A DNA stretch of 64,000 bases from Macrococcoides psychrotolerans. GTDB taxonomy: Bacteria; Bacillota; Bacilli; Staphylococcales; Staphylococcaceae. Shown one piece after another: positions 45,047 to 53,077 of this stretch. The DNA is taken from assembly GCF_038095555.1 (NCBI RefSeq), contig NZ_CP124591.1:620001-684000 (forward strand), written 5' to 3'. Each line of letters starts with the position of its first letter. The stretch's first letter is position 1. A program made the translations under genes and the position numbers. Below the pieces are notes generated by a model. That model was not told the origin of the DNA. It was given only the letters and a program-made list of their open reading frames with translations, and did not search any database.

Positions 45047-45839
45047 TATACTATATGCAGAATTTATCAAGTTTAAAGGAATGTTCAAGCGATATTATGT
45101 GGATTCTATTGCTGAAATTATTTCATATTTGATATTATTTTCTGGTCTTACTTATGCAGTAGTGACAAGGGATAGTGGGAATAGCAATATTGTTGCACAG
45201 TTATTGATAGGAATATTTGTATGGTATATCGGTATCAATGCAATCGCAATATTTACTTTTATATTACAAGAGGAGATGCAGCTGGGAACTCTTGAACAAA
45301 TTTTTCTGACCAAGACAAATTTAAATTTAATGCTGCTTGGTCGAGCAATTGCAACGTTTATTTTTGATGCAATTGGAGGCATAATACTGTCATCGGGAAC
45401 ATTATTGTTTATCTTTATCTTCTCACCTGATTTAGTTAAAGGACACTTTAATCTTATACCGTTACTCAATCCATTAATGATACTTATATTAATATTGACG
45501 ATGTTAGGAATATATGGGTTTTCATTTTTGTTAGCTGGTCTATCCATTATTTTTAAAAGAATATCTGCGATTACTGTTATTTTGAATTATATATTTTTAT
45601 TTTTTACGGGTGTATTAGTTAGTGGCAATAATTTACCGTTCGTATTAGATATTTTTTCAAAATGTTTACCGATAACATGGGGTATTATTAATATCAATGC
45701 TATATTTGATGGAACTGTTTCAATAGGTGAGATAATAATGCTCATTATTAATTCGTTTGTATATTTTGTAATTGGTGTGATAGTGTTTAATCGTTTGTCA
45801 TATTATGCAAGAAAGAAAGGATCACTCAATCAATATTGA
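45036..45839 (+). CDS. ABC-2 type permease
   Basis: Six-helix ABC-2 membrane protein, 267 aa, partner of the preceding ATPase. Features include LQEEMQLGTLEQIFLTKTNL in the cytoplasmic loop after the second helix and a long helix array to the C-terminus. The start ATG 45036 (or 45039) lies inside the ATPase gene behind AGGTGAG; the GTG at 45030 is less likely. Last gene of the DUF2087-ABC unit. Confidence 0.82.
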   Translation: MMIDILYAEFIKFKGMFKRYYVDSIAEIISYLILFSGLTYAVVTRDSGNSNIVAQLLIGIFVWYIGINAIAIFTFILQEEMQLGTLEQIFLTKTNLNLMLLGRAIATFIFDAIGGIILSSGTLLFIFIFSPDLVKGHFNLIPLLNPLMILILILTMLGIYGFSFLLAGLSIIFKRISAITVILNYIFLFFTGVLVSGNNLPFVLDIFSKCLPITWGIININAIFDGTVSIGEIIMLIINSFVYFVIGVIVFNRLSYYARKKGSLNQY

Positions 45840-46037
45840 GATGCACGTATGCATGATGGATGGTGCTTAATGGTAAGATTCTGCATTTACTAGAGTATGT
45901 TTGATCACAACTACTCGGAAACGCCCAAATACTCATCTGTTTGTGCACAAAATGCCCAAACACTAACCTATATGGGCACAACACTATGAAAACGCCTGAA
46001 CCATCACCGGTTCAGGCGTTCTTAATTGAACTTTAAC
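45840..46037. other. intergenic region with repeat-like sequence and trpS terminator
   Basis: No gene seen. It holds a 12-bp palindrome TTTGTGCACAAA (45940-45951), two GCCCAAA copies (45923 and 45955), and a stretch (about 45967-45998) resembling 19572-19604. It ends with a strong bidirectional terminator: AACGCCTGAACC / GGTTCAGGCGTT, 12 bp, 6-nt loop, 45991-46020. Confidence 0.6.
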
Positions 46038-47030
46038 TTACCTTCTCTTTCTTCCGAGTCCCATTGCGTTTTCCATTTTCTTTAACATCTTGAATGATTT
46101 CTTACGTGCTTTCTCAGCACCTTCGTCTAATATTCTGTCTAATTCCTCAGAGTTCATATAATACTCATATTTCTCCTGGAATGGCGTAATAAATTCAACC
46201 ATGACGTCAGCAAGATCGGATTTAAAGTCGCCATATCCTTTGCCTTCATACATTGCTTCAAGTTCGGCGATTGTCTTACCGGTAAATATTGAATAGATGC
46301 TGAGTAGATTCGAGATACCTGGCTTATTTTCCTTATCATATTTCACAATTCCGTCAGAGTCTGTTACTGCTGATTTAATTTTCTTAGCGACAGTATTTGG
46401 CGGGTCTAGTAATGAGATGAATCCTTTCGTGTTGCTGTCAGATTTACTCATTTTCTTCGTCGGTTCCTGTAAGCTCATAATTCTGCCACCGACTTTAGGC
46501 ATGCGTATCTCAGGGATTGTGAAGATGTCGTTATAACGTGCGTTGAAGCGTTCTGCTAAGTCGCGTGTTAATTCCAGATGTTGCTTCTGATCTTCACCAA
46601 CGGGTACGATGTTCGTTCCATATAAAAGAATGTCTGCCGCCATTAGTGGTGGATATGTGAGTAATCCTGCAGGTATGCCTTCTTTACGGTCTTTCGCTTT
46701 ATCTTTGTATTGTGTCATACGTTCTAATTCGCCGATTGATGAGATAGTAGTCAGCATCCATCCAGCCTGAGCATGTGCCGGGACTTCTGACTGAATGAAG
46801 AGTGTCACTTTTTCTGGGTCGAGTCCACTTGCTAGGTAAAGGGCTGCGAGTGAGCGGATGTTCTTACGTAGTGCCGCTTTGTCCTGTGGTACTGTGATAG
46901 CATGCTGATCAACGATGCAGAAATAGCAGTCGTACTCATCTTGTATCTCTGTAAATTGCTTCAATGCGCCGATATAGTTACCAATTGTCGGAACCCCGCT
47001 CGGCTGTATACCTGAGAATAATGTTTCCAT
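46038..47030 (-). CDS. trpS: tryptophanyl-tRNA synthetase
   Basis: Charges tRNA-Trp. Class I synthetase: the HIGH-equivalent GVPTIGNYIGA in the N-terminus (SGIQPSGVPTIGNY), GEDQKQH, and the KMSKS motif (KKMSKSD). 330 aa, full length. AAGGAGTTAA precedes the ATG. It stands alone on the minus strand. No T-box leader was found upstream, although many Firmicute trpS genes have one. Confidence 0.96.
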   Translation of the reverse strand: METLFSGIQPSGVPTIGNYIGALKQFTEIQDEYDCYFCIVDQHAITVPQDKAALRKNIRSLAALYLASGLDPEKVTLFIQSEVPAHAQAGWMLTTISSIGELERMTQYKDKAKDRKEGIPAGLLTYPPLMAADILLYGTNIVPVGEDQKQHLELTRDLAERFNARYNDIFTIPEIRMPKVGGRIMSLQEPTKKMSKSDSNTKGFISLLDPPNTVAKKIKSAVTDSDGIVKYDKENKPGISNLLSIYSIFTGKTIAELEAMYEGKGYGDFKSDLADVMVEFITPFQEKYEYYMNSEELDRILDEGAEKARKKSFKMLKKMENAMGLGRKRR

Positions 47031-47450
47031 TTGATTAACTCCTTTGATTAAGTTTCTTCTATATTATTATTCATTGTACTATAAAATATACATTATCGAA
47101 ATATGACGATTGTGAAACTTTATGAAAACGTATTGTTATTATTGTTTGATGGGTGTATAGTGTAAGAGTAAATATTAAAAGTTTTATTTAGGTTCTTGCT
47201 TAAGATATAAATAAGGCAAAAATGTGAATTATCTGAAAGTAATATAAAATCTTTTTAAAATATTAGAGAATTCTCATTTAATTTTAATGTTTACGTATTA
47301 TAATGACATTATCAGGTTAGGAAAGACAAATAGTTTAAAGATTTGTCAAATCATATGTTTAACGTCCCGGTATTCGGGTATATAGGTAGAGTACACACCT
47401 CGTATGAAAGAACTAACCGATAAATCTAAACAATTAGGAGAGTGAGATGT
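47031..47450. promoter_or_regulatory. trpS / spxA intergenic control region
   Basis: 420-bp gap with no gene. The left part carries the likely trpS promoter on the minus strand (a TACAAT box around 47080). The right part carries several spxA promoter candidates: TATAAT at 47299-47304, and a sigma-B-like promoter at 47357-47381 (separate entry). The long leader before spxA suggests several layers of transcription control, as is known for spx in Bacilli. Confidence 0.55.
47357..47381 (+). promoter_or_regulatory. sigma-B-type promoter of spxA
   Basis: GTTTAA (47357-47362), 13 nt, GGGTAT (47376-47381): exact match to the sigma-B consensus and spacing. Transcription would begin near 47389, about 60 nt before the spxA ATG. 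Sigma-B control of spx is known in B. subtilis. Confidence 0.8.
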
Positions 47451-47846
47451 ATGGTAACATTATTTACTTCACCAAGTTGCACATCTTGCCGTAAAGCGAA
47501 AGCATGGTTACAAGAACATGACATTCCGTATACGGAGCGTAATATTTTTTCAGAAAACTTATCAATTGATGAGATTAAAGCGATTTTAAGAATGACAGAA
47601 GATGGTACAGATGAAATTATCTCTACACGTTCTAAGACATTCCAGAAATTAAATGTAGATATCGATTCATTACCATTACAAGATTTATACGATATTATTC
47701 AGAAGAATCCTGGATTACTTCGTCGTCCGATTATTTTAGATGAGAAACGTCTTCAAGTTGGATACAACGAAGATGAAATCAGAAGATTCTTGCCACGTAA
47801 GGTTCGTACATTCCAATTATTAGAAGCACAACGTATGGTAGAATAA
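47451..47846 (+). CDS. spxA: Spx, redox-stress transcription regulator
   Basis: ArsC-fold protein that binds the RNA polymerase alpha subunit and switches on thiol-stress genes. The redox switch is C10-T-S-C13 in SPSCTSCRKAK. The conserved RRPIILDEKRLQVGYNEDEIR block and C-terminal redox-helix region are intact. 131 aa, exactly the usual length. ATG 47451 is chosen over GTG 47442 because TTAGGAG lies 8 nt before. Its degradation adapter (SpxH) is encoded nearby at 51867-52649. Confidence 0.97.
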   Translation: MVTLFTSPSCTSCRKAKAWLQEHDIPYTERNIFSENLSIDEIKAILRMTEDGTDEIISTRSKTFQKLNVDIDSLPLQDLYDIIQKNPGLLRRPIILDEKRLQVGYNEDEIRRFLPRKVRTFQLLEAQRMVE

Positions 47847-47857
47847 TATTGATATAA

Positions 47858-47892
47858 AGAGAGGTGCCTGCATTTTGCAGGTACCTCTTTTT
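47858..47892 (+). terminator. spxA terminator
   Basis: GAGGTGCCTGCA / TGCAGGTACCTC stem (12 bp, one G-U), 3-nt loop, T5 tail. Confidence 0.88.
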
Positions 47893-47905
47893 ATAAACAG
47901 TTTTA

Positions 47906-47934
47906 TTGTAGGAAATCTTTTCTTCGTGTACAAT
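47906..47934 (+). promoter_or_regulatory. mecA promoter
   Basis: TTGTAG (47906-47911), 17 nt, TACAAT (47929-47934), about 38 nt before the start codon. Confidence 0.55.
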
Positions 47935-47972
47935 GATATTACCATTCATACATAGGATTGGAGGAATGACTC

Positions 47973-48635
47973 ATGAGAATAGAGCGAGTGAATGAATCAA
48001 CTTTAAAATTTTATTTGACATATACTGATATTGAAGCGCGTGGTTTCAAGCGTGATGATCTGTGGACGAGCCGCAAGAAAGGTGAGGAATTCTTCTGGTC
48101 TGTGATGGAAGAGGTTAATGAGGAAGAGGATTTCTTTTTCGATGGTCCGTTATGGATACAAGTCCATGCCTTTGATAAAGGAATTGAGGTTGTTGTAACA
48201 AAATCTAAGAATGATGATCTGCAGTTACCAGAAGATGACAGTGACTTAAATATAGATGAGAAAGTGAATGATTTTATTAATAATTCAATGCACAGCGATT
48301 CTGAACTACGTGATTTACTTATGCGTGCGTCAGAAGAATCGACAGAACAGTTCTTTATTGTACACTTTGATGATCTAGAAGATTTGATTCAATTTAGTTA
48401 TCATAATTATGAAGATGTAGACATTGAAGACTTATTGTATATGTATGAAGGTAAGTATTATTACTATGTAGAGTTCGATGACCATATGTCAGAAGATGCG
48501 ATTCATAGTTATATTGCACATATACTGGAATATGCGGATGAGACACAAATCTCTCACGAACAGCTGGATGAATACGGTAAGATTGTGATGAGTCACAATG
48601 TAAAGCGTCAAGTAAAGCAGTATTTTAAACAGTAA
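47973..48635 (+). CDS. mecA: MecA, ClpC adapter protein
   Basis: Adapter that brings substrates to ClpC-ClpP; unrelated to the methicillin-resistance gene of the same name. The N-terminal substrate domain (MRIERVNESTLKFYLTYTDIEARGF) and C-terminal ClpC-binding domain (FIVHFDDLEDLIQFS to the end) are separated by an acidic linker (residues about 78-110). 220 aa, slightly short but complete. GGAGGAATGA precedes the ATG. Followed directly by the coiA gene across a terminator hairpin. Confidence 0.94.
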   Translation: MRIERVNESTLKFYLTYTDIEARGFKRDDLWTSRKKGEEFFWSVMEEVNEEEDFFFDGPLWIQVHAFDKGIEVVVTKSKNDDLQLPEDDSDLNIDEKVNDFINNSMHSDSELRDLLMRASEESTEQFFIVHFDDLEDLIQFSYHNYEDVDIEDLLYMYEGKYYYYVEFDDHMSEDAIHSYIAHILEYADETQISHEQLDEYGKIVMSHNVKRQVKQYFKQ

Positions 48636-48660
48636 TCTTTACAAAATCTTATAGAATCAA

Positions 48661-48703
48661 AACAGCACTTTCTGATATATATCATCAGGAGGTGCTGTTT
48701 TTT
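48661..48703 (+). terminator. mecA terminator hairpin that buries the coiA ribosome binding site
   Basis: A 16-bp stem (48661-48676 with 48684-48699; includes two G-U pairs), 7-nt loop, and T-run 48698-48703. Its 3' arm contains AGGAGGTG (48687-48694), the only ribosome binding site for coiA (TTG at 48702). Transcripts that read through would have the site base-paired. Confidence 0.85.
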
Positions 48704-49697
48704 GATTCAGGCGATGAATAGCAATGGAGAATTAGTACAAGCACAGTTTGCAGCGCGTAATCAACATTATTATTGTCCGGTATGCCACCAGAAGGTTGTG
48801 CTGAGAAGAGGAGAGATGAAGATTCCTCATTTCTCGCATATTTCAACACATGATTGTTTCAGTAACGTCTACCGTAAAGAGTCGCTCAGTCATCTGCAAG
48901 GGAAGTATATGCTTTACCGCATGTTCGGGGCACATCAAGCATCTCTTGAATACTTTATCAGTGAGATTGAGCAGATTCCTGATATTCTGCTGAAAGAAGG
49001 GGTTGCATTAGAACTTCAGCTATCAGTAATTCCTGCGCGAATAGTTGCAAGCAGGACAGCAGGCTATCAGTCGCTCGGCATGAAAGTGTGCTGGATTACC
49101 GATTATCGTTCGCTTAAGATAGAGGAAGATATACTCATATTGAATTATTTTCAGCAGTCATTGATCTATTATCCGTCACATACTTTGTTTGTACTGGACA
49201 ATGCAGATGAGACACTTTATGCACTGAAGATTCAGCAAGTAGTGGGACGTTTTAAATATAAAGTGCAGCGGTTTACAGTGCAATCAAAGGAAGAGCTCTT
49301 CCATCATATGATACACTCACTACTGAAATCGGCACATAAGGTGATGAACGATAGAGACGTGCAGCAGTATATTAGAAACTGCGTTGCGAGACGCTCTGTA
49401 TTAGAACCGACATTAAGTGCACTCTATCAGCTGAATATTCACAAGGACAATATACCTTTACACTATCGCATCATTCTGCCTGAGCAGATACTGTTGAATG
49501 CGCATCCAATCTATTGGCAGCTGGAACTGGAACGCATGGTTCATCATGATGCGTTTACATTAGAGGCATTCAGTTCGGTATTGAATATTCATCCTGCAGC
49601 ACAGTGTTATGGTCATGAACTTTCTTTATGCACACACATTTTACAAGAATATTATCGGATATCGAAGCAAATACGTGCAATTTCCGCGAAAAAATGA
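48702..49697 (+). CDS. coiA: CoiA-like competence protein
   Basis: Competence-related protein needed for DNA transformation in streptococci; its exact biochemical role is unclear. The N-terminus has a zinc-finger-like YYCPVCHQKVVLRRGEMKIPHFSH (residues about 23-46). A nuclease-like domain follows (LQGKYMLYRMF...ALELQLS). 331 aa. TTG 48702 is supported by AGGAGGTG 7 nt before; the ATG at 48714 would be too far. Expression is likely low, because the site lies in the mecA terminator hairpin. Confidence 0.85.
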   Translation: MIQAMNSNGELVQAQFAARNQHYYCPVCHQKVVLRRGEMKIPHFSHISTHDCFSNVYRKESLSHLQGKYMLYRMFGAHQASLEYFISEIEQIPDILLKEGVALELQLSVIPARIVASRTAGYQSLGMKVCWITDYRSLKIEEDILILNYFQQSLIYYPSHTLFVLDNADETLYALKIQQVVGRFKYKVQRFTVQSKEELFHHMIHSLLKSAHKVMNDRDVQQYIRNCVARRSVLEPTLSALYQLNIHKDNIPLHYRIILPEQILLNAHPIYWQLELERMVHHDAFTLEAFSSVLNIHPAAQCYGHELSLCTHILQEYYRISKQIRAISAKK

Positions 49698-49732
49698 GAA
49701 AATTAAGATAAATTTATTTTAGGAGGCTATTT

Positions 49733-51541
49733 ATGTCAGAATTGATTACTAGAGATGAACAGAAACTAGAGAATACATGGGACTTAACTACAATCTTTGA
49801 AAGTGATGACGCATGGGAAAGTGCATTCAAGAAGCTTGAAGGATACCTCGGCCGAGAAGAAGAAATAAAAGGGAAAATCGGTGATAGTGCAGAAAACTTA
49901 TTAGAAGCATTGCTATTAGATGCTGAAATCGATGAACAGCTCGGAAAAGTTTATGTATATGCACACTTAAAGCACGATCAGGATACTTCAGATGCGAAGT
50001 ATACAGCATTAGAACAGCGCGCTGCAAATTTAGCGAGCCAGTTCAGTGCACGCTGGAGCTTTATGCTGCCTGAATTGATGTCGATTGACGAAGCGACTTT
50101 AAAATCTTATGTCGCTGAGCTGGATGGCTTACAGCGCTTTAAGTTTGATTTAGAGCGCATCAATAAGAAGCGTCCACACGTGTTAAGTGAAAGTGAAGAG
50201 AAGATTCTTGCAGAAGCGTCTGAGGCATTATCTGCGTCGACAAACACATTCGGTATGTTTAACAATGCTGACTTGAAGTTTGATAACGTCAAAGATAAAG
50301 AGGGGAACAGCTTACCATTATCTCACGGCAACTATATTACCTATCTAGAATCAGATGACCGTGTGTTAAGAGAGAATGCATATAAAGAAGTGTATTCAAA
50401 GTATGGACAGTTCAACAATACGTTAGCACAGACATTAGCAGGTAAAGTGAAGGCGAGTGTATTTTCAAGCAAAGTTCGAAACTACGAAAGTGCACGTGCA
50501 CAGGCCCTGTCTAACAATGATATTCCAGAATCGGTTTATGATAATTTAGTGCAGACAGTGAATGATAACTTGCACTTATTACATCGCTATACGAAGCTGC
50601 GTAAGGAATTACTTGGATTAGATGAAATGCATATGTATGATATGTACACGCCAGTAATTCAGGATGAGAAATTCGAAGTGACATATGAAGAAGCGAAAGC
50701 GTGGATGCTGAAAAGTTTAGAACCTATGGGATCTGAGTATACAGATGTCATCAAAGAAGGTTTAACGAATCGCTGGGTGGATGTTTATGAGAATAAGGGC
50801 AAGAGAAGCGGAGCATACTCTTCAGGTACGTTCGGTACTAATCCATTCATCTTAATGAACTGGACAGATAGTGTGAACAACACATTCACCTTGACGCATG
50901 AATTCGGACATAGTGCACATAGTTATTTCTCAAGAAATAATCAGCCGTCAAATATGTCAGGCTATTCTATCTTCGTAGCAGAAGTTGCCTCAACTTGTAA
51001 TGAAGCATTACTTGCTGATTATATGTATAAGCATCTAGATGATGATAAGAAGAAGCTCTATTTACTGAACTATCAGTTAGACGGATTCCGCGGTACAGTG
51101 TTCAGACAGACGATGTTTGCAGAGTTTGAATATTTAATTCATACACTTGCTGAACAGAATGAGCCGTTGACAGCAGAGCGACTAAACGCAGAGTATCGCA
51201 AGTTAAACGAGAAGTATTACGGGGACGCTGTAATTACAGATGACTATATTCAATATGAATGGAGCAGAATTCCACACTTCTATTACAATTACTATGTGTA
51301 TCAATATGCAACTGGATATAGTGCAGCATACGCATTAAGTAAGAAGATTTTAGAAGAGGGGCAACCAGCAGTTGAAAAGTATATCAATGAATTCCTGAAA
51401 GCCGGAAGTTCTGATTATCCGATCGAAGTGCTGAAGAAAGCAGGTGTCGATATGAACGAAAAAACACCAATTGAAAATGCATGTAAAGTATTTGAAGAAC
51501 GTCTGGATGCATTCGAAGCATTAATCAAATCAAGGTCGTAA
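49733..51541 (+). CDS. pepF: oligoendopeptidase F
   Basis: Cytoplasmic M3-family zinc metallopeptidase that cuts peptides of about 7-17 residues, finishing peptides brought in by Opp. The zinc motif HEFGH in TLTHEFGHSAHSYF is near residue 388, with the third ligand Glu in FVAEVASTCNEALL. 602 aa, full length. AGGAGG precedes the ATG at 49733. Monocistronic; RsaE follows. Confidence 0.96.
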   Translation: MSELITRDEQKLENTWDLTTIFESDDAWESAFKKLEGYLGREEEIKGKIGDSAENLLEALLLDAEIDEQLGKVYVYAHLKHDQDTSDAKYTALEQRAANLASQFSARWSFMLPELMSIDEATLKSYVAELDGLQRFKFDLERINKKRPHVLSESEEKILAEASEALSASTNTFGMFNNADLKFDNVKDKEGNSLPLSHGNYITYLESDDRVLRENAYKEVYSKYGQFNNTLAQTLAGKVKASVFSSKVRNYESARAQALSNNDIPESVYDNLVQTVNDNLHLLHRYTKLRKELLGLDEMHMYDMYTPVIQDEKFEVTYEEAKAWMLKSLEPMGSEYTDVIKEGLTNRWVDVYENKGKRSGAYSSGTFGTNPFILMNWTDSVNNTFTLTHEFGHSAHSYFSRNNQPSNMSGYSIFVAEVASTCNEALLADYMYKHLDDDKKKLYLLNYQLDGFRGTVFRQTMFAEFEYLIHTLAEQNEPLTAERLNAEYRKLNEKYYGDAVITDDYIQYEWSRIPHFYYNYYVYQYATGYSAAYALSKKILEEGQPAVEKYINEFLKAGSSDYPIEVLKKAGVDMNEKTPIENACKVFEERLDAFEALIKSRS

Positions 51542-51672
51542 CACTCGCGAACAGACACGCGCAAAATCACGAAAAGATACAAAGACTTTGTGAAATCGTT
51601 TACAATATGTCTATTTTGTGAACGATAGATAAAAACGTTGAAATGAACAATCACACATGTTATATTTTATAC
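51542..51672 (+). promoter_or_regulatory. RsaE control region: Rex/Fnr-like site and promoter
   Basis: TTGTGAA-ATCG-TTTACAA (51588-51605) is one mismatch from the Rex operator TTGTGAA-4 nt-TTCACAA, and equally one mismatch from an Fnr box TGTGA-6 nt-TCACA. A second TTGTGAA half-site lies at 51616-51622. The promoter is TTGAAA (51638-51643), 17 nt, TATATT (51661-51666), giving a start near 51673. Homologous RNAs are known to be under Rex and ResD/SrrA redox control. Confidence 0.7.
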
Positions 51673-51771
51673 ATGAAATTGATCACATACCAAACATACC
51701 CCTTTGTTTGAGTGAAAGATTTCTCCCATCCCCTTTGTTTAATACCGTGTATACAGACACGGTATTTTTTT
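51673..51771 (+). ncRNA. rsaE: RsaE / RoxS small regulatory RNA
   Basis: About 99-nt small RNA recognised by its conserved sequence and place between pepF and yjbH, as in S. aureus. Two C-rich seed motifs (ACCCCTTTGTTT near 51698 and TCCCCTTTGTTT near 51729) pair with ribosome binding sites of target mRNAs for central metabolism. It ends in a Rho-independent terminator ATACCGTGT / ACACGGTAT with a T7 tail. Only the terminator stem and a few bases differ from what I recall of S. aureus RsaE. Confidence 0.93.
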
Positions 51772-51804
51772 ATGCCTTCTTTTAAAGTTAACATATAGTA
51801 GATA

Positions 51805-51849
51805 AAATCACCCGGACAATACTGAGGATACGTATTGTTCGGGTGATTT
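51805..51849 (-). terminator. terminator of the yjbI-spxH operon
   Basis: 18-bp inverted repeat (51805-51822 with 51832-51849, one G-U type pair), 9-nt loop, T-rich on the minus strand. Confidence 0.85.
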
Positions 51850-51866
51850 ATTTTTGAATATAAATT

Positions 51867-52649
51867 CTATATACTGACCTTTCTCCAGAAAAGATCATGG
51901 TCATAGTGGACATCTTCTATTAATCGCTGCATCTTCAATTTACGTAGTTCATTGATGAGCAGAGGTTTCGGCCATTCATAGATGACTTCGAGCTCTGATT
52001 CACTGACGAGCTCCTGTTCGTTGATATAGTCCATGAGTTTTGGTGGTAGTTCTTTTTCTATAGGAACATCCATCAATTCACTGATAATATACGTATAGAT
52101 TGAATAGTTCTGAATGCCTTCCACCTTCAACCCCTCATCTTCGAAGTTTTCATTGAAGAACACGAGTGTCGGTGTATAGTTGACATCCATTTCGTTCGAA
52201 ATATGCTGATCGCATTTTAGTGATGTAGTCACATGACTGCTTTTAATATCCTCTAAGAATACTTCAACATCAATCCCTGCTTTGTCCGCTGAATGGAGTA
52301 TCAGTTCTTTGGTGATGATATCCTGTTTCGGCATAATAGCATTCTGGATGTAGTTCAAAAAGTGTGCAGCCTTTTTGCGACCTTGCAGTTCAGCGGCTTT
52401 AAATGCAAGTGCGATATTATCATCGATTGTCGTACTTTGCGCCTGACATTTAGTCAGGACTTTCAGGCTCGGCAGAAGAATCTGCTTAATGTCGACAAAC
52501 TGATTATATTCTATTTGTAGCTTACGAAGTAACGATTTCATCTGCCATGAGTCCTTACAGAAGGGATCGAAGAAAGAATAGATTTCGATTTTCTTCTTAG
52601 GCATCAATGGTTCATATTGTTTTTCGCGTACAAGCTGTAAATGATTCAT
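51867..52649 (-). CDS. spxH: SpxH (YjbH), ClpXP adapter for Spx
   Basis: DsbA/thioredoxin-fold adapter that delivers Spx to ClpXP. It has the family KIEIYSFFDPF start, KVLTKCQAQST, NIALAFKAAELQGR, TPTLVFFNE and the C-terminal ELPPKLMDYI and IYEWPKPLL blocks. The active-site-like motif reads CKDSW, keeping only the first cysteine of C-x-x-C, so disulfide exchange by this pair is unlikely. ATG 52649 (AGGTGAA upstream) is preferred over the TTG at 52664. 260 aa. It follows the haemoglobin gene by 15 nt in one operon. Confidence 0.92.
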   Translation of the reverse strand: MNHLQLVREKQYEPLMPKKKIEIYSFFDPFCKDSWQMKSLLRKLQIEYNQFVDIKQILLPSLKVLTKCQAQSTTIDDNIALAFKAAELQGRKKAAHFLNYIQNAIMPKQDIITKELILHSADKAGIDVEVFLEDIKSSHVTTSLKCDQHISNEMDVNYTPTLVFFNENFEDEGLKVEGIQNYSIYTYIISELMDVPIEKELPPKLMDYINEQELVSESELEVIYEWPKPLLINELRKLKMQRLIEDVHYDHDLFWRKVSI

Positions 52650-52664
52650 TGTATTCACCTGCAA

Positions 52665-53033
52665 TTAATATTCAGCATTCACCATATGTTCTGCTGTTAA
52701 TGTCAGCCTTTGTAATAGATACGTTCTGACATCCTTATCCATATCCACTTCATGTGCTGCCCTGTACATGTTCTCAAGCCATGCGTCCTTTTCTTGTGAA
52801 CCTATAGTAAACGGCATATGTCTGCCACGTAGCATTGGATGACCATGCTCATCTGAGTATAGTGTAGGTCCACCAAGAAACTGTGTTAAGAATTGTTTCT
52901 GTTTACGGCTCGTTTCTTCGAAGTCGCCAGGAAACAGATGGTTGATACGTGTATCATGTGCGACATATCGATAGAAGATATCAATCATCTCATACAACGT
53001 TTCCTGACCGATTTGTTCAAATGGCGTGTTCAA
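52665..53033 (-). CDS. group II truncated haemoglobin (YjbI)
   Basis: Small haem protein for oxygen or nitric oxide chemistry. 122 aa with the 2-over-2 globin pattern: FYRYV with the B10 Tyr, LGGP, the proximal His72 in GRHMPF, and Trp85 typical of group II. The start is TTG 53033 with GGAGC upstream; no ATG fits. Cotranscribed with spxH, an arrangement conserved in Bacilli. Confidence 0.9.
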   Translation of the reverse strand: MNTPFEQIGQETLYEMIDIFYRYVAHDTRINHLFPGDFEETSRKQKQFLTQFLGGPTLYSDEHGHPMLRGRHMPFTIGSQEKDAWLENMYRAAHEVDMDKDVRTYLLQRLTLTAEHMVNAEY

Positions 53034-53077
53034 TATGCCAGCTCCTTTTTAACTAAATATATCATGTATATTCCTTT

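Noticed and set aside
45940..45951. TTTGTGCACAAA palindrome as a Rex or other operator
   Set aside because: The spacing does not match Rex (no 4-nt spacer), and it lies between convergent genes where an operator is unlikely.
47121..47136. CcpA cre site near TGAAAACGTATTGT
   Set aside because: The right half does not match the cre consensus (ends GT instead of CA).
47031..47200. T-box riboswitch upstream of trpS
   Set aside because: The conserved T-box antiterminator sequence and specifier stem are not present on the minus strand.
47973..48635. mecA as a beta-lactam resistance gene
   Set aside because: The sequence is the ClpC adapter MecA, not penicillin-binding protein 2a; only the gene name is shared.
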